From the NCBI GenBank assembly GCA_027924645.1, contig BSBN01000241.1, positions 11,680,001-11,744,000 of the forward strand: 64,000 bases of DNA. The letters are read 5' to 3'. A program made the translations under genes and the position numbers. The stretch is from Cunninghamia lanceolata (lineage: Eukaryota; Streptophyta; Pinopsida; Cupressales; Cupressaceae). Shown in pieces: positions 1 through 11,450 of the stretch. The notes beneath the pieces are model-generated. The model was not told where the DNA came from. It searched no databases and saw only the letters and a program-made list of their open reading frames with translations. Position 1 is the stretch's first letter; every line of letters starts with the position of its first letter.

Positions 1-295
1 GAAGCTGCCTCGATTCACATGGTTCTTAGTAGAGAAAGCAGGGACAATCCTAAGGTTTGGTGGGGGGACGAGCCTTGGGAAACCCAGATCTTGGTATGCG
101 TGAGAAGTGTGTGTCGTGGAGAGGAGCCGATGTTACCAAGATCCTGAAATTATCCACTTTGAATATGCACGGCTAGGGGACTCAACAAATACAGTCCTTT
201 CCAGCCTAGGTTGTACAAGTTTGTGATTGTTGTGAGTGTGAGTGACTGAAATTACTATTTTCTTGTTAAAAACATCATTCCAACTACATCCTCTG
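1..295. other. Unassigned sequence, probably retroelement 5' leader
   Basis: No open frame or recognisable motif was seen. It lies directly upstream of the repeat array and gag of a Tat-lineage element, so it is probably part of that element's long 5' untranslated leader. It does not resemble the end of the 3' LTR at 11034-11940, so I do not call it a 5' LTR. That LTR must lie outside the window if it exists. Confidence 0.35.
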
Positions 296-307
296 ACAGA
301 CACATAC

Positions 308-473
308 TGCTTTTGATCCTAAACTATCTGCTTATAGACAACTAGATCACTTTTGAACAACAATTAGTCACTTTTTACCTAAACCAGATCACTTTTAAAC
401 AGCAGTTAGTCACCTTTTGTCTGAACCGCATCGCCTTTGACCAACAGAAAATCACTTTTGATCCAAAACTGCA
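308..473 (+). repeat. Tandem array, 21-bp units, in Tat 5' leader
   Basis: From 348 to 473 there are six consecutive units of exactly 21 bp, each beginning CAC or CGC followed by YTTT (starts at 348, 369, 390, 411, 432, 453). Two looser units precede them from 308, and similar words continue to about 610. Odd and even units differ: odd units end in TTAGT, even units contain YTRAACC, so there is a 42-bp higher order. The array lies in the untranslated leader of the Tat element. A second array of about 20-bp period lies near the element's other end (10095-10491). Confidence 0.75.
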
Positions 474-665
474 TGCCTCTGCAAAACTAGCTCACCTCTG
501 GTAAATACTGTCTTCTATTACCTAAACCGAAATCAAATCACTTTTGAGCTATAATTAGCCGCTTTTGATATTTTTGGACTCGCATTTGAGCTATTATCCA
601 TCACCTCTGGCTAAACAATAGCAAATCTTAGCAGCTTAGCCAAATTAGCTACATTTTTAGATTGC

Positions 666-1016
666 TTAGCTTCAGCACTAGCTTTCAGACCTGCCTCTGA
701 TTATTTGCAGATACATGAACTTTATCTCCAACCTTGAGCATATCAAACAATTAGATTTTGTGCACTTTCCATCCTTTTGAGACCCCAAAACAACAACATC
801 AAACATCATTCAACCCATCCAACAACAGAAAAACATCACCTTTGGCTTTACTTAGCCTAAACAACATCAACAAAATAGCAACATCAACCCGCTTTTCCCT
901 TGAGTGTGTGAGCTATCCTCTAGAGAATTTTAACCAAGCAACCAAGCAATCAATCGACCATCACCTTTTGGGTCTCAACCTTAACAAGCCAAGTCCAACT
1001 TTTAACATCAACCATC
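666..1016 (+). other. Tat element leader, no gene
   Basis: This is A/C-rich, G-poor sequence between the 21-bp array and the gag start. A 90-codon frame is open at 758-1030 but shows no gag similarity and overlaps the gag start in another frame. I treat it as untranslated leader. Confidence 0.5.
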
Positions 1017-3622
1017 ATGCCTCAAACTAGGAGCCAATATAGAGCTGAAATGGAAGCAAAATTGAGAGCTAATATGCAACAATCCTTGTCAACACCTCTT
1101 AGAGATGTGACTCAATTTACAACCGGTATGCCTTCTCACATGTTTGTACCTGAAGGATACACTGCTGGACTATCATCCTCACAACAAGTGCAACCTCCAA
1201 CATTTTCTGAAGCCTATGAAGAGGAATCCCAAGAGGACTTATCTGAATTTAGAGATACACACATATGGGATCATGCTGAGAAACTCATCCTATCCGATCT
1301 GGACCATCATTTCTTGCAACTATCCCGCATGGGAGCCAAATTACCAAGCGATTTTGACTTATCTTCCATCCACAAACAAGATTTGAACATTCCCGATGTT
1401 GTTGCACAAGGACAATCTACCACTACCGCACCATTTCATGACATGTCCATCCAATCTCATCCACCTTCCAACCCATATTCCTCATTGCATATTGCTGCAC
1501 CATCAAGCTCACCATGCAAGGAGTACTCTATTGAACCTTTGCTAACACCAACTGACACACTTCCTTTCCAATCACAAAATTTGAGTTTTCCACCTTTCCA
1601 TGTTTTGCAAGCTACCATGACCATAGCCATGCCTCAAGTATCCCAAGCTATCCATGTTTGACAAGCGCCAATTTCCTAAGTTTCACAGCCCATACCAACT
1701 TCACAAGCACACCAAGGATCACAAGCCATTCCAATAGCCCAAGTTTCGCAACCATTGCACATTTCTTCTCCCGTTGCATCACATGCGGAGACCATATCCC
1801 ACACTCATACCCCTAGCACCTCTAACATGGTTACTACCATTTCCACGAATCGATCTCACCTCCCATATAATCCCAATGTTAGTCTCATTGACATGAGTGA
1901 ACCACCTCCTATGTCACAGGCATATCCTAACGCCATGGTTTCCTATGTTAATCAACTTACAGTGCCTTCTCCACCTCCGTATAATCCTTCACAGACCATC
2001 AATCCATCTTTTGCAACCCAAGACTTACCGATTGTCACTCAACACATGCCACATACCAACCCTCATGTTGTTCATAACACTTCATCCACCAATCCGCATG
2101 TTGTTCATCACAAAAATCCAACTATCCATCCTTCTTCCGCATATACCAACCCTTCTAGTACATACTATAATCCGAATCCGAATCCCCAACCATTGACTAA
2201 CGTCAATCCATTCTCTACATCCCATGTGATGCAACCTCTCGGAGCTACTCCATCATACTACACCCAACAACCACTTGGGTCTCAAGGACAACAATCTTCA
2301 AACACATATGTGTCATATACCAACCCTTCAACATATAATGTGAGCACACAACCCCAACAAACAGTCATGTCTACCTATATTCCGTAACAACAACCATAAT
2401 ATATGCAATACTACACTCCACCTCCACACCATCAACCCCTTGTGCAACAACAACAATTGTCTCAAACGGATGTTGAACAAATGATTAACGAAGCAGTGGG
2501 ACAAAACAAGAAAACATTTTCCTTGGGAGATATATGTGCTTACCCATTTGACAAGTCACTTCATATGACACCTTTCTCGCCACACTTTGAAATTCCACAA
2601 TTCGACAAATATAAAGGGAAAGGAAATCTAGATGATCATCTTAGAGCATTTTATGTTGCATGCTTTGATATCTCTTGCAACTATTTCCCCAAAGCTTAGC
2701 AGGACAAGCTCTTGAGTGGTTCTCCCACTTACCCCCGAGAATTACGACTTTTACAGAACTGGCAAACCAATTTCGATCTCATTTTGCCTTTAACATTGAA
2801 CATGAAGTGAACATGAATGATCTTGTTAACAATAAACAATGCAATGGTGAAGCTTTTTCCTCATTCACACAATGATGGTATAACATGGCTAGCAATCTAT
2901 CATGGCATATACCTGAGAAACAACAGCTTGATATCTTTGTCCAAAATCTTCATCCTTAGTTGTCCTTCCAATTACAATTGCAAAGTACTAGCACCTTCAA
3001 CGAGTTTATATCTAAAGGAGACACTATTGAACACACTTTAATCACCAAGGGAACTATCAAGATTTTTAGAGACAACAAAGACAACTCCCAATCATCAAAT
3101 GATAGATCCTATTTTTGGAACAAAAACAAGAATATTGTCAATGACGGTGTTGTAGATGCAAAGAACATCCAAACAGTGAAAGCTCCTATCAACATACAAG
3201 CTACATCTACAACTAACCAACAACCTTTCCAAGGAAACCGACAACAAAGACAACCTTCAAATCCTCGACGACCATTTACTCCCTTAGGGGAGCCTATGGA
3301 AGTTGTCTTTCGTAAGCTTCTTCAAGCGGGAGATATCATATTGCCTAAAGCACCACCCAATGCTGAACCAGTCTTTAAATCTCCTTGGTACAAAGAAAAT
3401 GAATATTGTGAATATCACCGAGTCAAAGGACACAAAACCAATGGTTGCATGCACCTAAAACATGTCATTCAAGATTGCATTGACCAAGGCCTCATTAAAA
3501 TCACACTGTCAGCATCACAACTGGCCCAACAATCAACATCAAACTATGATCTAGATGCTTTCAAGAATCCACTTCCATCTCATGACAAGACAAGTAACCC
3601 CCATGCCGGTAATGCCATCTAG
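1017..3622 (+). pseudogene. gag: Tat-lineage gag (capsid/nucleocapsid), broken
   Basis: This is the structural polyprotein of the retrotransposon's cytoplasmic particle. It starts at ATG 1017 with a charged N-terminus, followed by a long Pro/Ser/Thr/Gln/Asn-rich stretch (about 1400-2450). The capsid core follows, with FDKYKGKG near 2605 and GQALEWFSHLP near 2703, both typical of Ty3/gypsy gag. The zinc-type motif CEYHRVKGHKTNGCMHLK is near 3410-3465, as in Tat gags. One frameshift lies near 2690. In-frame stops at about 1659, 1677, 2385, 2397, 2873, 2957 and 3620 sit mostly where CAG, CAA or CGA is expected. A related gag lies on the other strand at 21528-23690. Confidence 0.85.
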
Positions 3623-4400
3623 TACACCTATGAATCATCCACGATTGGCTACATTGACCATGCCTGCATCTGTACGATCAAAATCCAAGGCAAAGCACCC
3701 AATTGCACTATCACTACCTGAAGAGGCCGTGTTACCATTCAGGGAGCACCTGTCCATCCTCCTCAACCTTCTTCTAGCTATAACATCCTTGATCACCTTG
3801 GGAAAACACCTGCACATATTTCCATTCTCAAATTGCTTCATATATCCCCTGCCCACAAAGCTATCCTTGACAAAGCATTGCAAGAATCTTCGGTGCCCAA
3901 CAATATCAATACCACATAATTCCAATCTCTGGTAGCTAGCATTGTAGCCCCTTTCCATCTCACTTTGTCTGACAAAGATCTTCGACCATCCATACACCCA
4001 TCACATAACGAAGCCCTTCACATAGAAGTTTTTGTTAACCAACGCTGTACAAATGAATCTTAGTAGATGGTGGAGCTGGTCTTAACATATGTTCCTTAAA
4101 ATTAATAAAGCAATTGGGATATTTTAAGAAAGATGTTGACACCTCCAAGGTTATTACTATCAAATCATATGATGATGCTGAGAGAGATACTGAAGGGATT
4201 ATCTATTTACCTTTCCAAGTCGGTCCTATCACAACAGATACCCATTGTCAAGTCCTTGATATCGATCTTCCTTATAACATCATTCTTGGCCATCCATGGA
4301 TCCATGCCCTCAAAGTGGTTCCTTCTACATACCATCAATGTGTCAAATTTCCACATGGCGGTGTTGAATTAGCCATCCACGCTGATCCTAATCCATTCAA
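3623..4400 (+). pseudogene. Tat-lineage aspartic protease
   Basis: This retropepsin would mature the Gag-Pol polyprotein. The upstream linker in the gag frame (about 3755-3900) includes the family-typical YNILDHLGKTPAHISIL. The frame then steps near 4050 and the active site reads LVDGGAGLNIC, with its Asp at 4066-4068. Tat elements use DGG where most retropepsins have DTG or DSG. The C-terminal landmark YNIILGHPWIHA is near 4270-4305. Stops occur in the linker. The catalytic segment itself is uninterrupted from 4057 through 5148. Confidence 0.85.
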
Positions 4401-5766
4401 ATTTTGTTGTGCTTTTCAAGCTAAATATCAAAGCCCCAACTGTATCCCTATCAACACCGAGGCATATCCATCTTCATCTTATGTGGACCCCTCCGCCCTA
4501 CTCAAGCTGTCCTCTAGCCAATCATCTTCCAATCTCCATATCAAGTATACTGAGCATGGCTTGAGCGAGTACACATTACAAGATCCTTGTTATGTTGGCA
4601 CTCTTCCCTTATCTCCAAAATCTCATGGCAAACCTTCTACATCCAATCCATCTTCTTCCACAGCTGTCATAAAAGCCCCACCCACAGTATTCATAAAAGC
4701 TGGATTCCTTGATGATGAAGACATTGATGATATTGACTCTTGGATATTCTTTGATGAGAATGACCAAGTCCAACTTGAAGTGGAGAGATATAACAATGGA
4801 TTCCATATCATTAAAAACATGGGATATAGAGGACATGGCGGATTGGGATCACAGGAACAAGGACCTATTGAACCCATTGTTGTGTCTAAGAAGCTGGATA
4901 AACAAGGCCTTGGCTATAAGCTGGAGGTACCACCTTCCAAGAACATTAAGTGTATTTCTGATATGGAAGCCAGACCTTCTTCAGTAGGAGAGACCTCTAA
5001 TTCGGATACCATTAATGACTCCTCTTTTCATATCACGAACCTTTTTCAAGAAATGTCTATCTTCATGTTCTCTGCAACATCATCTAGCCAAAACTCTTCG
5101 TCCATTACCCTTTTACTTGTATATCCTGACCTCGTCGATTGGGACCAATAGGGGGCACCAACATTGGACACATTTGAAAATGATGAAGCTATTGCCGAAT
5201 TCATGGGCTTACGACAAGGTATTCCACTGGGTGATCACAAAGCAGGCTTCATGATGGATCTCCCTAAACTAGCATATTTTGGCAGAAGTATCAAATCCTT
5301 CAATCGCAAAAGTGAAATAAATAGAATTTAAAAAGACAGGTCATTAGGTGAAAACTGAAAGGCACCTCTTGAGCATGAAAAAGTAAAAATAAAGGATGTA
5401 TCCGAAGGTGAAAACCTCTCTAAGGCACCCAAGGATGAGGGATTTGATCTTCCTGTCAACAATGACTATCATGAAAAATCAACAGTGCTAGTTGAGAAAT
5501 CTCAAGGCATGAACTTGGGCATAGAATAGAATCCAAAGACCACCTTTTTAGTAGCATCACTATCAGAGCAGGAAAGGATAAATTTCACAGCTTTCTTCCT
5601 AAAAAGAGCTATCAATTTTCCATGGACATACTCCGACATGCCGGGTCTAGATCCATCACTTCTAGTACATCATCCAGCAATATCTCCTAATGCAAAACCT
5701 TTGAAGCAAAAATTGTGCAAAATGCATCCACAAATAGCTCTTTTGGTCAAGGCAGAGATTTAGAAG
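4401..5766 (+). pseudogene. Protease-RT linker with G-patch-like motif
   Basis: This is in frame with the protease and the first half of RT. Residues encoded at about 4813-4920 read MGYRGHGGLG, then a spacer with PI, then KQGLGYK. That matches the glycine pattern of a G-patch, a short nucleic-acid-binding module known from betaretroviral proteases and reported in some retroelements. The rest is acidic and low in recognisable motifs. Its end (about 5560-5760) leads into RT with a TYSDMPGLDPSL segment typical of Tat elements. Stops at about 5149, 5329, 5353, 5527 and 5761 interrupt it. The G-patch call rests on the glycine spacing only. Confidence 0.6.
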
Positions 5767-6960
5767 TTGCTAGAAGAAAAGTTCATCAACCCTATTGATT
5801 ATCCAGAATGGGTTTCAAACTTGGTACCTATAGAAAAACCTAATGGACGAGTTCACTGTTGCACCTACTTTAGAGATCTTAACAAAGCATGCCCTAAAGA
5901 TGACTTTCCACTACCAAGCATAGACAACATTGTAGATCTCACAGCTGGACATGAAATGCTATCCTTGATGGACAGATTCTCAGGATATAACCAAATCAGA
6001 ATAGTAGAGGAAGATTAGGACAAGACATCATTCATTTGTCCATGGGGTACATACTGCTGGGTTGTAATGCCTTTTGGTCTTAAAAATGCAGGAGCTACTT
6101 ATCAACGAGCCATGACAGTCATTTTCCATGACATTTTTTCACACTATCATGGAAGACTATGTTGATGATATTCTAGGAAAATCCAAAACAAGAGAAGGAC
6201 ATCTACAGGTACTTGCACAAATCTTTGATCGATTAGAGAAATATCAAGTCAGGCTAAACCCAAAGAAATGTGTATTTGGTGTAACATCTGGTAAATTATT
6301 GGGATATATTGTATCATGATGAGGAATTGAAGTAGATCTTGACAAAGTAAAAGCTATCATGGAAATGCCTCCACCATCAAATCTAAAGCAACTTCGTAGT
6401 CTACAAGGAAGGTTACAATCCATTTGTAGATTCATCTCACAACTAGCAGACAAATGTCATCCTTTTCAACATATCCTCCGCAAGGGTGAACCTTTTAAGT
6501 GGGATGAAAAATGTCAACAGGCCTTCAACAAAATAAAGGAATACCTAGCAACACCTCCTGTGTTAGTACCTCCTGTACTTGAGCATCCATTATTACTCTA
6601 CATTTCTTCAACAACAGCAGCATTGGGTGCTCTCTTAGCTCAACATGATGATTCAAGAAAAGAGCAAGCCATCTACTACATCGGTAGAACTCTTGTGGGA
6701 TATGAACTCAATTACTCATCTATGGAAAAAGCATTCTTAGCATTGGTGTTTGCTTCCCAAAAATTGTGACACTATATGTTAAACTAGACAACAAAGCTCA
6801 TATCTAATGTTGATCCACTCAAATATCTTCTCTCCAAAGCATTCGTCACAGGAAGACTAGCAAAATGGGTTATGATCTTATGTGAATTTGATATACAATA
6901 TGTGGATCGAAAAGCCATAAAAGGACAAGTCATTGCCGATCAGTTAGCCACAACACCTAT
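5767..6960 (+). pseudogene. Tat-lineage reverse transcriptase and first RNase H
   Basis: The RT would copy element RNA into DNA. Conserved blocks seen are WVSNLVPIEKPNGRVHCC, RDLNKACPKDDFPLP, the FSGYNQI block and the catalytic YVDD at 6158-6169, which is intact. A frameshift near 6130 separates the N-terminal half from the YVDD half. Connection and RNase H follow: FKWDEKCQQAFNKIK near 6495, ALGALLAQHD near 6625, and the LAKWVMILCEFDIQY block near 6860. The first RNase H lacks the usual Asp-Ala-Ser at its start (it reads YISSTTAALG), as in Tat elements where this domain is degenerate. Stops at 6016, 6317, 6320, 6767 and 6785 break the frame. Confidence 0.9.
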
Positions 6961-6989
6961 AACAGATATTTATCCAATACATCCAGAGT

Positions 6990-7380
6990 TCCCTGATGAA
7001 GAGTTGTTCAATCTAACTTCACCAACATTGTGGAAGCTATACTTTGATGGATCTTACACGCAACATGGATCAGGAGCAAGGATATTGTTTGTCACCCCTC
7101 AAGGAGACTATATTTCAAAGTCATATAGAATTGCATTTAAATGTACCAATAACATAGCAGAATATGAGGATTTGATCAGAGGATTACACATGGTAGTACA
7201 ATGGACTATCAAATAGCTACAAGTCTTTGGTGATTCTCAATTGGTAATTAAATAGGTCTTAGATGAGTATCAAACAAAGGATGAAAAGCTCCTCCCATAC
7301 AAGATAATGGTCGATGATTTCAAGAAATATTTTGACACTATCACCTTTGAACAGATTCCAAGGTTACAAAATAAAGTAGC
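6990..7380 (+). pseudogene. Second, archaeal-type RNase H (aRNH) of Tat element
   Basis: After a linker, a second RNase H fold starts with LYFDGSYT (Asp at 7046-7048). It continues with NNIAEYEDLI (Glu at 7160-7162) and FGDSQLVIK (Asp at 7232-7234), so the D-E-D catalytic set is visible. An extra RNase H placed between the classical one and integrase is a known feature of the Tat lineage. Two TAG stops at 7214 and 7253 flank the third Asp and lie where CAG is expected. Confidence 0.85.
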
Positions 7381-7539
7381 AGACGCCATGGCTATGATTG
7401 GATCTCTTCTAGACATGCCTTCCAATGCACATAAATGTGAGTTTCTAGTGGAACAACTCCTGATCCCAGCATTTGAAGTACCACAAGTTGAGCTTATATG
7501 TGAAATTGTTGGTCCCAATTTGCCTTGGTACGAGGATAT

Positions 7540-8194
7540 ATACGAGTATCTCCGCATGCAAACTTTCCCATTTCAACTATCCAATACCCAACGGAAAACC
7601 TTTATCCGTCGAACCTCTCGCTACACTATCCTAGGGGACACCCTATATCGTCGGAGTCTCGATGGTATCCTTCTTAGATGTCTTGATTTCAAAGAAGCAA
7701 AAGTTGTCTTATGTGAAGTACATGAAGGTGTCTGTGGATCGCATTCCACTGGCCCTGGCCTTGTTAAGAAGCTTCTATGAGCTAGATACTATTGGCCAAC
7801 TATGGAGAAAGATGCACAACAATTTACAAAGAGATGTCTACAATGTCAGAAACATGGAGATCTAATACATGCACCAGCACATGAACTTTAGCCTATTACT
7901 ACTCCTTGGCCCTTCTCGCAATGGGGACTTGATCTCGTAGTTAAAATCCATCCCACTTCATCAAATGGCCATAAATTTATCATCACCACCACTGAGTATT
8001 TCATGAAGTGGGTGGAAGAAATACCAATGACCTACATTACTGGCAAGCAAATATCAAAGTTTATCCTACATTACATTATTTGCCATTATGGAGTTCCCCA
8101 AGCTATAGTCACTGATAATGGTCGTCCCTTCAAGAACCAAGAAGTTCAAGATCTTTGTAACAAGTTCCATATCCAACATAGATTCTCTACCCCG
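7540..8194 (+). pseudogene. Tat integrase, truncated before the catalytic Glu
   Basis: The N-terminal zinc-binding domain is present: VHEGVCGSHS supplies the two His and CLQCQKHG the two Cys (about 7715-7855). The catalytic core gives WGLDLVVKI (Asp at 7931-7933) and IVTDNGRPF (Asp at 8114-8116). Similarity stops abruptly after RFSTP at about 8192. The block with the third catalytic residue (Glu) and the whole C-terminal domain are absent, replaced by sequence unlike any integrase. TGA at 7778 and TAG at 7889 add to the damage. A deletion joining the core to the 3' region is the simplest reading. Confidence 0.85.
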
Positions 8195-9537
8195 TGCTTT
8201 GATCCCGTGGACATAGGGTATGTAGGCAGTCTGGAATACGAAGGAAGTATCCAGTATGCAAGCACTAACGATACACCCCATCTTCCATCTTCTTCTCTTT
8301 GGTTTACTCAATCAGAAGCAGATTGTGTATCAGAGAAATCTCAAGTACTTTAACCAATCAGTGATAAGCTAGCCGTTACTTGTCCGCATGCCTCAAGCCA
8401 ACATTTGCTATATCATTTTTACCAACTTTTAGCCTTTAATAGGATGCAACTTTCCTCTCAACAAGGTGCCAGCTTAACCTATCCAAGAGCACTTAAATTT
8501 GGCAAGAGAACATGATGGCAGTATCTTTTATCCCTTTCCTACACCTATTCAAGACTGCCTTGATCTATCATATCTTGGTATGTTGTGATGAAGTATGGAA
8601 TGGGGCATGATCATTATGATTTTGTGTGTCATGTCTATGGGATGATCTTATTCTCTTCCTATGCATATTGGTATCTTGTATGTGTTGGGATTAGCATCTT
8701 ACATATCAATATCTCTAGCATTTGAGAAGCTAAACAGTCTCTTATGCATTTGAGACTATTCTATGTCAAGACTAGCTCCATACATATAACCAGCAAGGTG
8801 TCACTATGTGTAGTGGAGATAAGCTCAAACCATTTCTTGTAGTGTCAAAGTCCATCTCGGAACACTAGCTACTATTCATATCTTGTGTATGTTGGTTCAA
8901 CATCTTGACCTCATATATTCAGACAAGATTGTAGTATGCTAGTCCCGCATTGGATATCTAGATACCTTGGTCTTCTATACCCTGGTGCATAACATCCATA
9001 TGCTATATCAAACATAAGGATTGCATTTCTTTTTAAATTCTAAGCAATTACTCTAAAAATCTGCCATATCATGTATCCATTTTATCACATGCCTATATAG
9101 TCCTCAACCAAGATTAATCTTTTCCTTCATCTTCTTTTCCGCGTTCCTTGCCTTGTAAAACAAGCGTGTTAGACATGCATATATCCATATCATTATCATT
9201 GCCATCTACATATTTTGCATTATCATAATAAACACATTATAATTAGCATGATACATTTCCATTATTCCCATTTGCATATCCATATCCATTGTATAAACAT
9301 CCATATAGTTCATAAAAATACCAAACAATGCATAACATAATACCATAAGTGCATCCATAACTCATTACACCATCATATAAAACCAAACTCACATATATAT
9401 ATCACATGTGTCAATATACAAGTGTCTACAAATACAACATGGGCTATCCATAAGCCATCAAAGAATGTATATACAACTGGCTCATAGGCCTCATCATGAT
9501 ACAATAATATACAACAAAAACAAGGTAGCCCTAGTGA
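8195..9537 (+). other. Tat 3' non-coding region, no gene
   Basis: From the integrase break to the antisense PMD ORF I see no conserved coding block on either strand. The frame stays open to 8353 after the break, but its residues match nothing I recognise. The sequence is AT-rich with many CATAT words. Long 3' regions between pol and LTR are usual for Tat elements. Confidence 0.6.
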
Positions 9538-9540
9538 CTA

Positions 9541-10047
9541 CTGGCAACTCCCTCGCCCTTTCCCCAATCCAACTGGAAATCCCCTAGCTCGTCTGTCTCT
9601 AACTAGCCATCTGATAATCACTACCACCACCCACTGCAGCCTATCACATAACTCCTCCATCCTCACCATCAAAATCTCTGAACCCTCAGCCCCAATGTCT
9701 GGAGTCCTGAATAGTTGTCTGAATGCAGCTGGACCCATATCAGGATCATAGTCTACCCGGTCCCCATCAATAGGAACTCACAGAATCTGGAACACATCCT
9801 TTAAGGTAATGGTCACCTCTCCTATCGGTAATAAGAACAAACTATGCTCGCTCCTCCATCGCTCCACCATCGACGTCATCAATCCTCGATGCACTTGCAC
9901 TAGCTCTAGCCTCGACACATGCTCTAATCTGAGAATCTCTAGCACTAGCCACTCTGTTGCATCCATCAATCTCACTAACCGCAAATCCCTAGGATGTGGC
10001 TCTCGTGATAACAATGGTGGTAGTACATCCTGCATCATTTCACTCAC
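9541..10047 (-). pseudogene. Antisense plant mobile domain (PMD, aminotransferase-like) ORF
   Basis: Read on the minus strand, the frame contains LVQVHRGLMTSMVERWRSEH, then FLLPIGEVTITLKDV, then VPIDGDRVDYDPD. This is the characteristic start of the plant mobile domain: an Asp/Gly-Leu helix, the ERWR segment, the GEVTITLKDV segment and a PIDG loop. The domain is known from the MAIL1/MAIN proteins and from plant transposons, including extra ORFs antisense to pol in Tat elements. One in-frame TGA at 9778-9780 replaces an expected Arg codon (CGA). The frame ends at a TAG at 9538-9540. Only the N-terminal third of the domain remains. No clear ATG was found, and the frame is open upstream to about 10100. 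Confidence 0.75.
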
Positions 10048-10094
10048 CGTATCAATCTTTGTGCTATTAAAATTGACTTTTGCCTATTATACCT

Positions 10095-10491
10095 GCATAT
10101 ATCTATTGCAAGTGACCCATTTTTTCTATATGCACCTACCTGATGATCATAAGCGAACCACTTTACCATACATGCATACTTTTAGCCTATAAGCGATCTC
10201 TTTCCCATATGCACGCGACTGTTAACTATTAGCGATCCCAAACCCTATAAGCACACGCTTTCTACCTACAAGCAACCTATCTATCATATGTGTCCACCTA
10301 TCCTTTACATGCGAGCTCTATCTATGCATGCATTCATTTTCTATCCATAAGTGACCTATTCTAGCCATCTACACATTTAACCTACCTATTTCCTCTAGCT
10401 GACCACAAGTGACTCATTTTTTCCCTATGCGACCAAGCCGCACCTATATGCGACCTCAACTACCCTAAGCAACTTGTTTTCCTACACAAAT
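10095..10491 (+). repeat. Degenerate tandem array, ~20-bp units
   Basis: About 20 consecutive units of 17-23 bp, mostly 19 or 21, begin GCGA, GCAC, GCAA or GTGA and end in CTATAA, CATAT or similar. Examples start at 10112, 10132 and 10153. Divergence is high but the spacing persists. The array lies just upstream (in PMD orientation) of the antisense ORF and mirrors in period the 21-bp array in the 5' leader. Confidence 0.65.
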
Positions 10492-11020
10492 GACAAGCAT
10501 TGCCTATCCTATAACCTAGTCACTTCTAGTGATGTGTGTGCATTTATGACACCTATAGCCTATTTAAATCATGCTTTTAGCAAAAGTTTAGCTACATACC
10601 AGTGTGTCTGCTCCCTCTGGTCGCCCATGTGTCCTCACTCGCTCGGCACGATGATCTCTGCGTGGAATCACCATCCTGATAACTCTCCAACTCTCATCGC
10701 ACAAAACTCTAATGAGCTCTAGATCTCTATAGCTTTCTGAACACAAATGGGCATATTTGCCCTTGAAGGACCTATATATAGCCTGTTCCCGAACCCTCAT
10801 TTTTCCATTCCATCCCAATTTCTCTCTCCCAATCCCTGTTTTCTTCATGTCAGATTTGTTTCTACCCTTTTATCTTATCGCGAGCCAACCCAGCCCTTCC
10901 TAGTTATCCTAGTTTACCTCTCGAGGGGGCATCACCCGCCAGTTACACTGGGGCATAACCTTGTTTATCAAACGATTATCGTATCTTCTTTGACACAACG
11001 CTCTATCAAACATTGTATCA
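10492..11020 (+). other. Tat 3' untranslated region before the polypurine tract
   Basis: No gene is seen here. The sequence is C/T-rich on the + strand with a TATATATA-like word at 10771. Short frames exist on both strands but show no family similarity. Confidence 0.5.
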
Positions 11021-11033
11021 AAGAGGGGCAAAA
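11021..11033 (+). promoter_or_regulatory. Polypurine tract, plus-strand primer of Tat element
   Basis: The tract AAGAGGGGCAAAA immediately precedes TGTAGACACCC, the 3' LTR start. An RNase H-resistant purine tract abutting the LTR primes plus-strand DNA synthesis in LTR retroelements. The single C is common in Tat elements. Confidence 0.8.
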
Positions 11034-11153
11034 TGTAGACACCCAAAATTGACTCATTATTATTAGTATCACATATCACATTACCTAGTATCTGCATTTG
11101 TCTAACACACTTGAAGCGAAATCCCCTAGCAATCTAAATCCTTTATTTCTTCT

Positions 11154-11352
11154 ATTAATTAAATAAATTTATATTTATTTAATTAATTCATTAGCTATTT
11201 CTTCTATTTTCTAAGCCATAATTAAACAATCTTTAATTGTTTAATTATCTTTATTTCTATCTATTTTAATTAAATAAATCTTATTTATTTAATTAAAATT
11301 CCTTTCACAAATCCCACTTCCCAATTAATTAAATACTTTTATTTAATTAATT
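11154..11352. repeat. Cluster of four AT-rich palindromes in LTR U3
   Basis: There are four perfect inverted repeats in 200 bp. They are 11154-11168 with 11173-11187 (15-bp arms, 4-nt loop), 11220-11230 with 11236-11246 (11-bp arms), 11263-11279 with 11283-11299 (17-bp arms, 3-nt loop), and 11323-11334 with 11341-11352 (12-bp arms). All are variations on TTAATTAAATAAAT. Transcribed or single-stranded, each could form a hairpin. Confidence 0.9.
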
Positions 11353-11409
11353 TCTCTTATCATTTAACATAGCCGACATGTGACCCTCTTTCATTTAAAA
11401 AAGATAAGT

Positions 11410-11450
11410 GGTACTACATCTTTTATTTAATATCTTTCACATGTAGTACC
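11410..11450. repeat. 10-bp inverted repeat in LTR U3
   Basis: GGTACTACAT at 11410-11419 is matched by its exact complement ATGTAGTACC at 11441-11450, with 21 bp between. It lies between the AT-rich palindromes and the TATA box and may be a U3 protein-binding or structural element. Confidence 0.7.

Noticed and set aside
1..295. Possible 5' LTR end
   Set aside because: It does not resemble the 3' LTR, and no PBS starting TGG follows at a suitable place.
758..1030. 90-codon frame in the Tat leader
   Set aside because: It overlaps the gag start in another frame and has no similarity to gag or other proteins.
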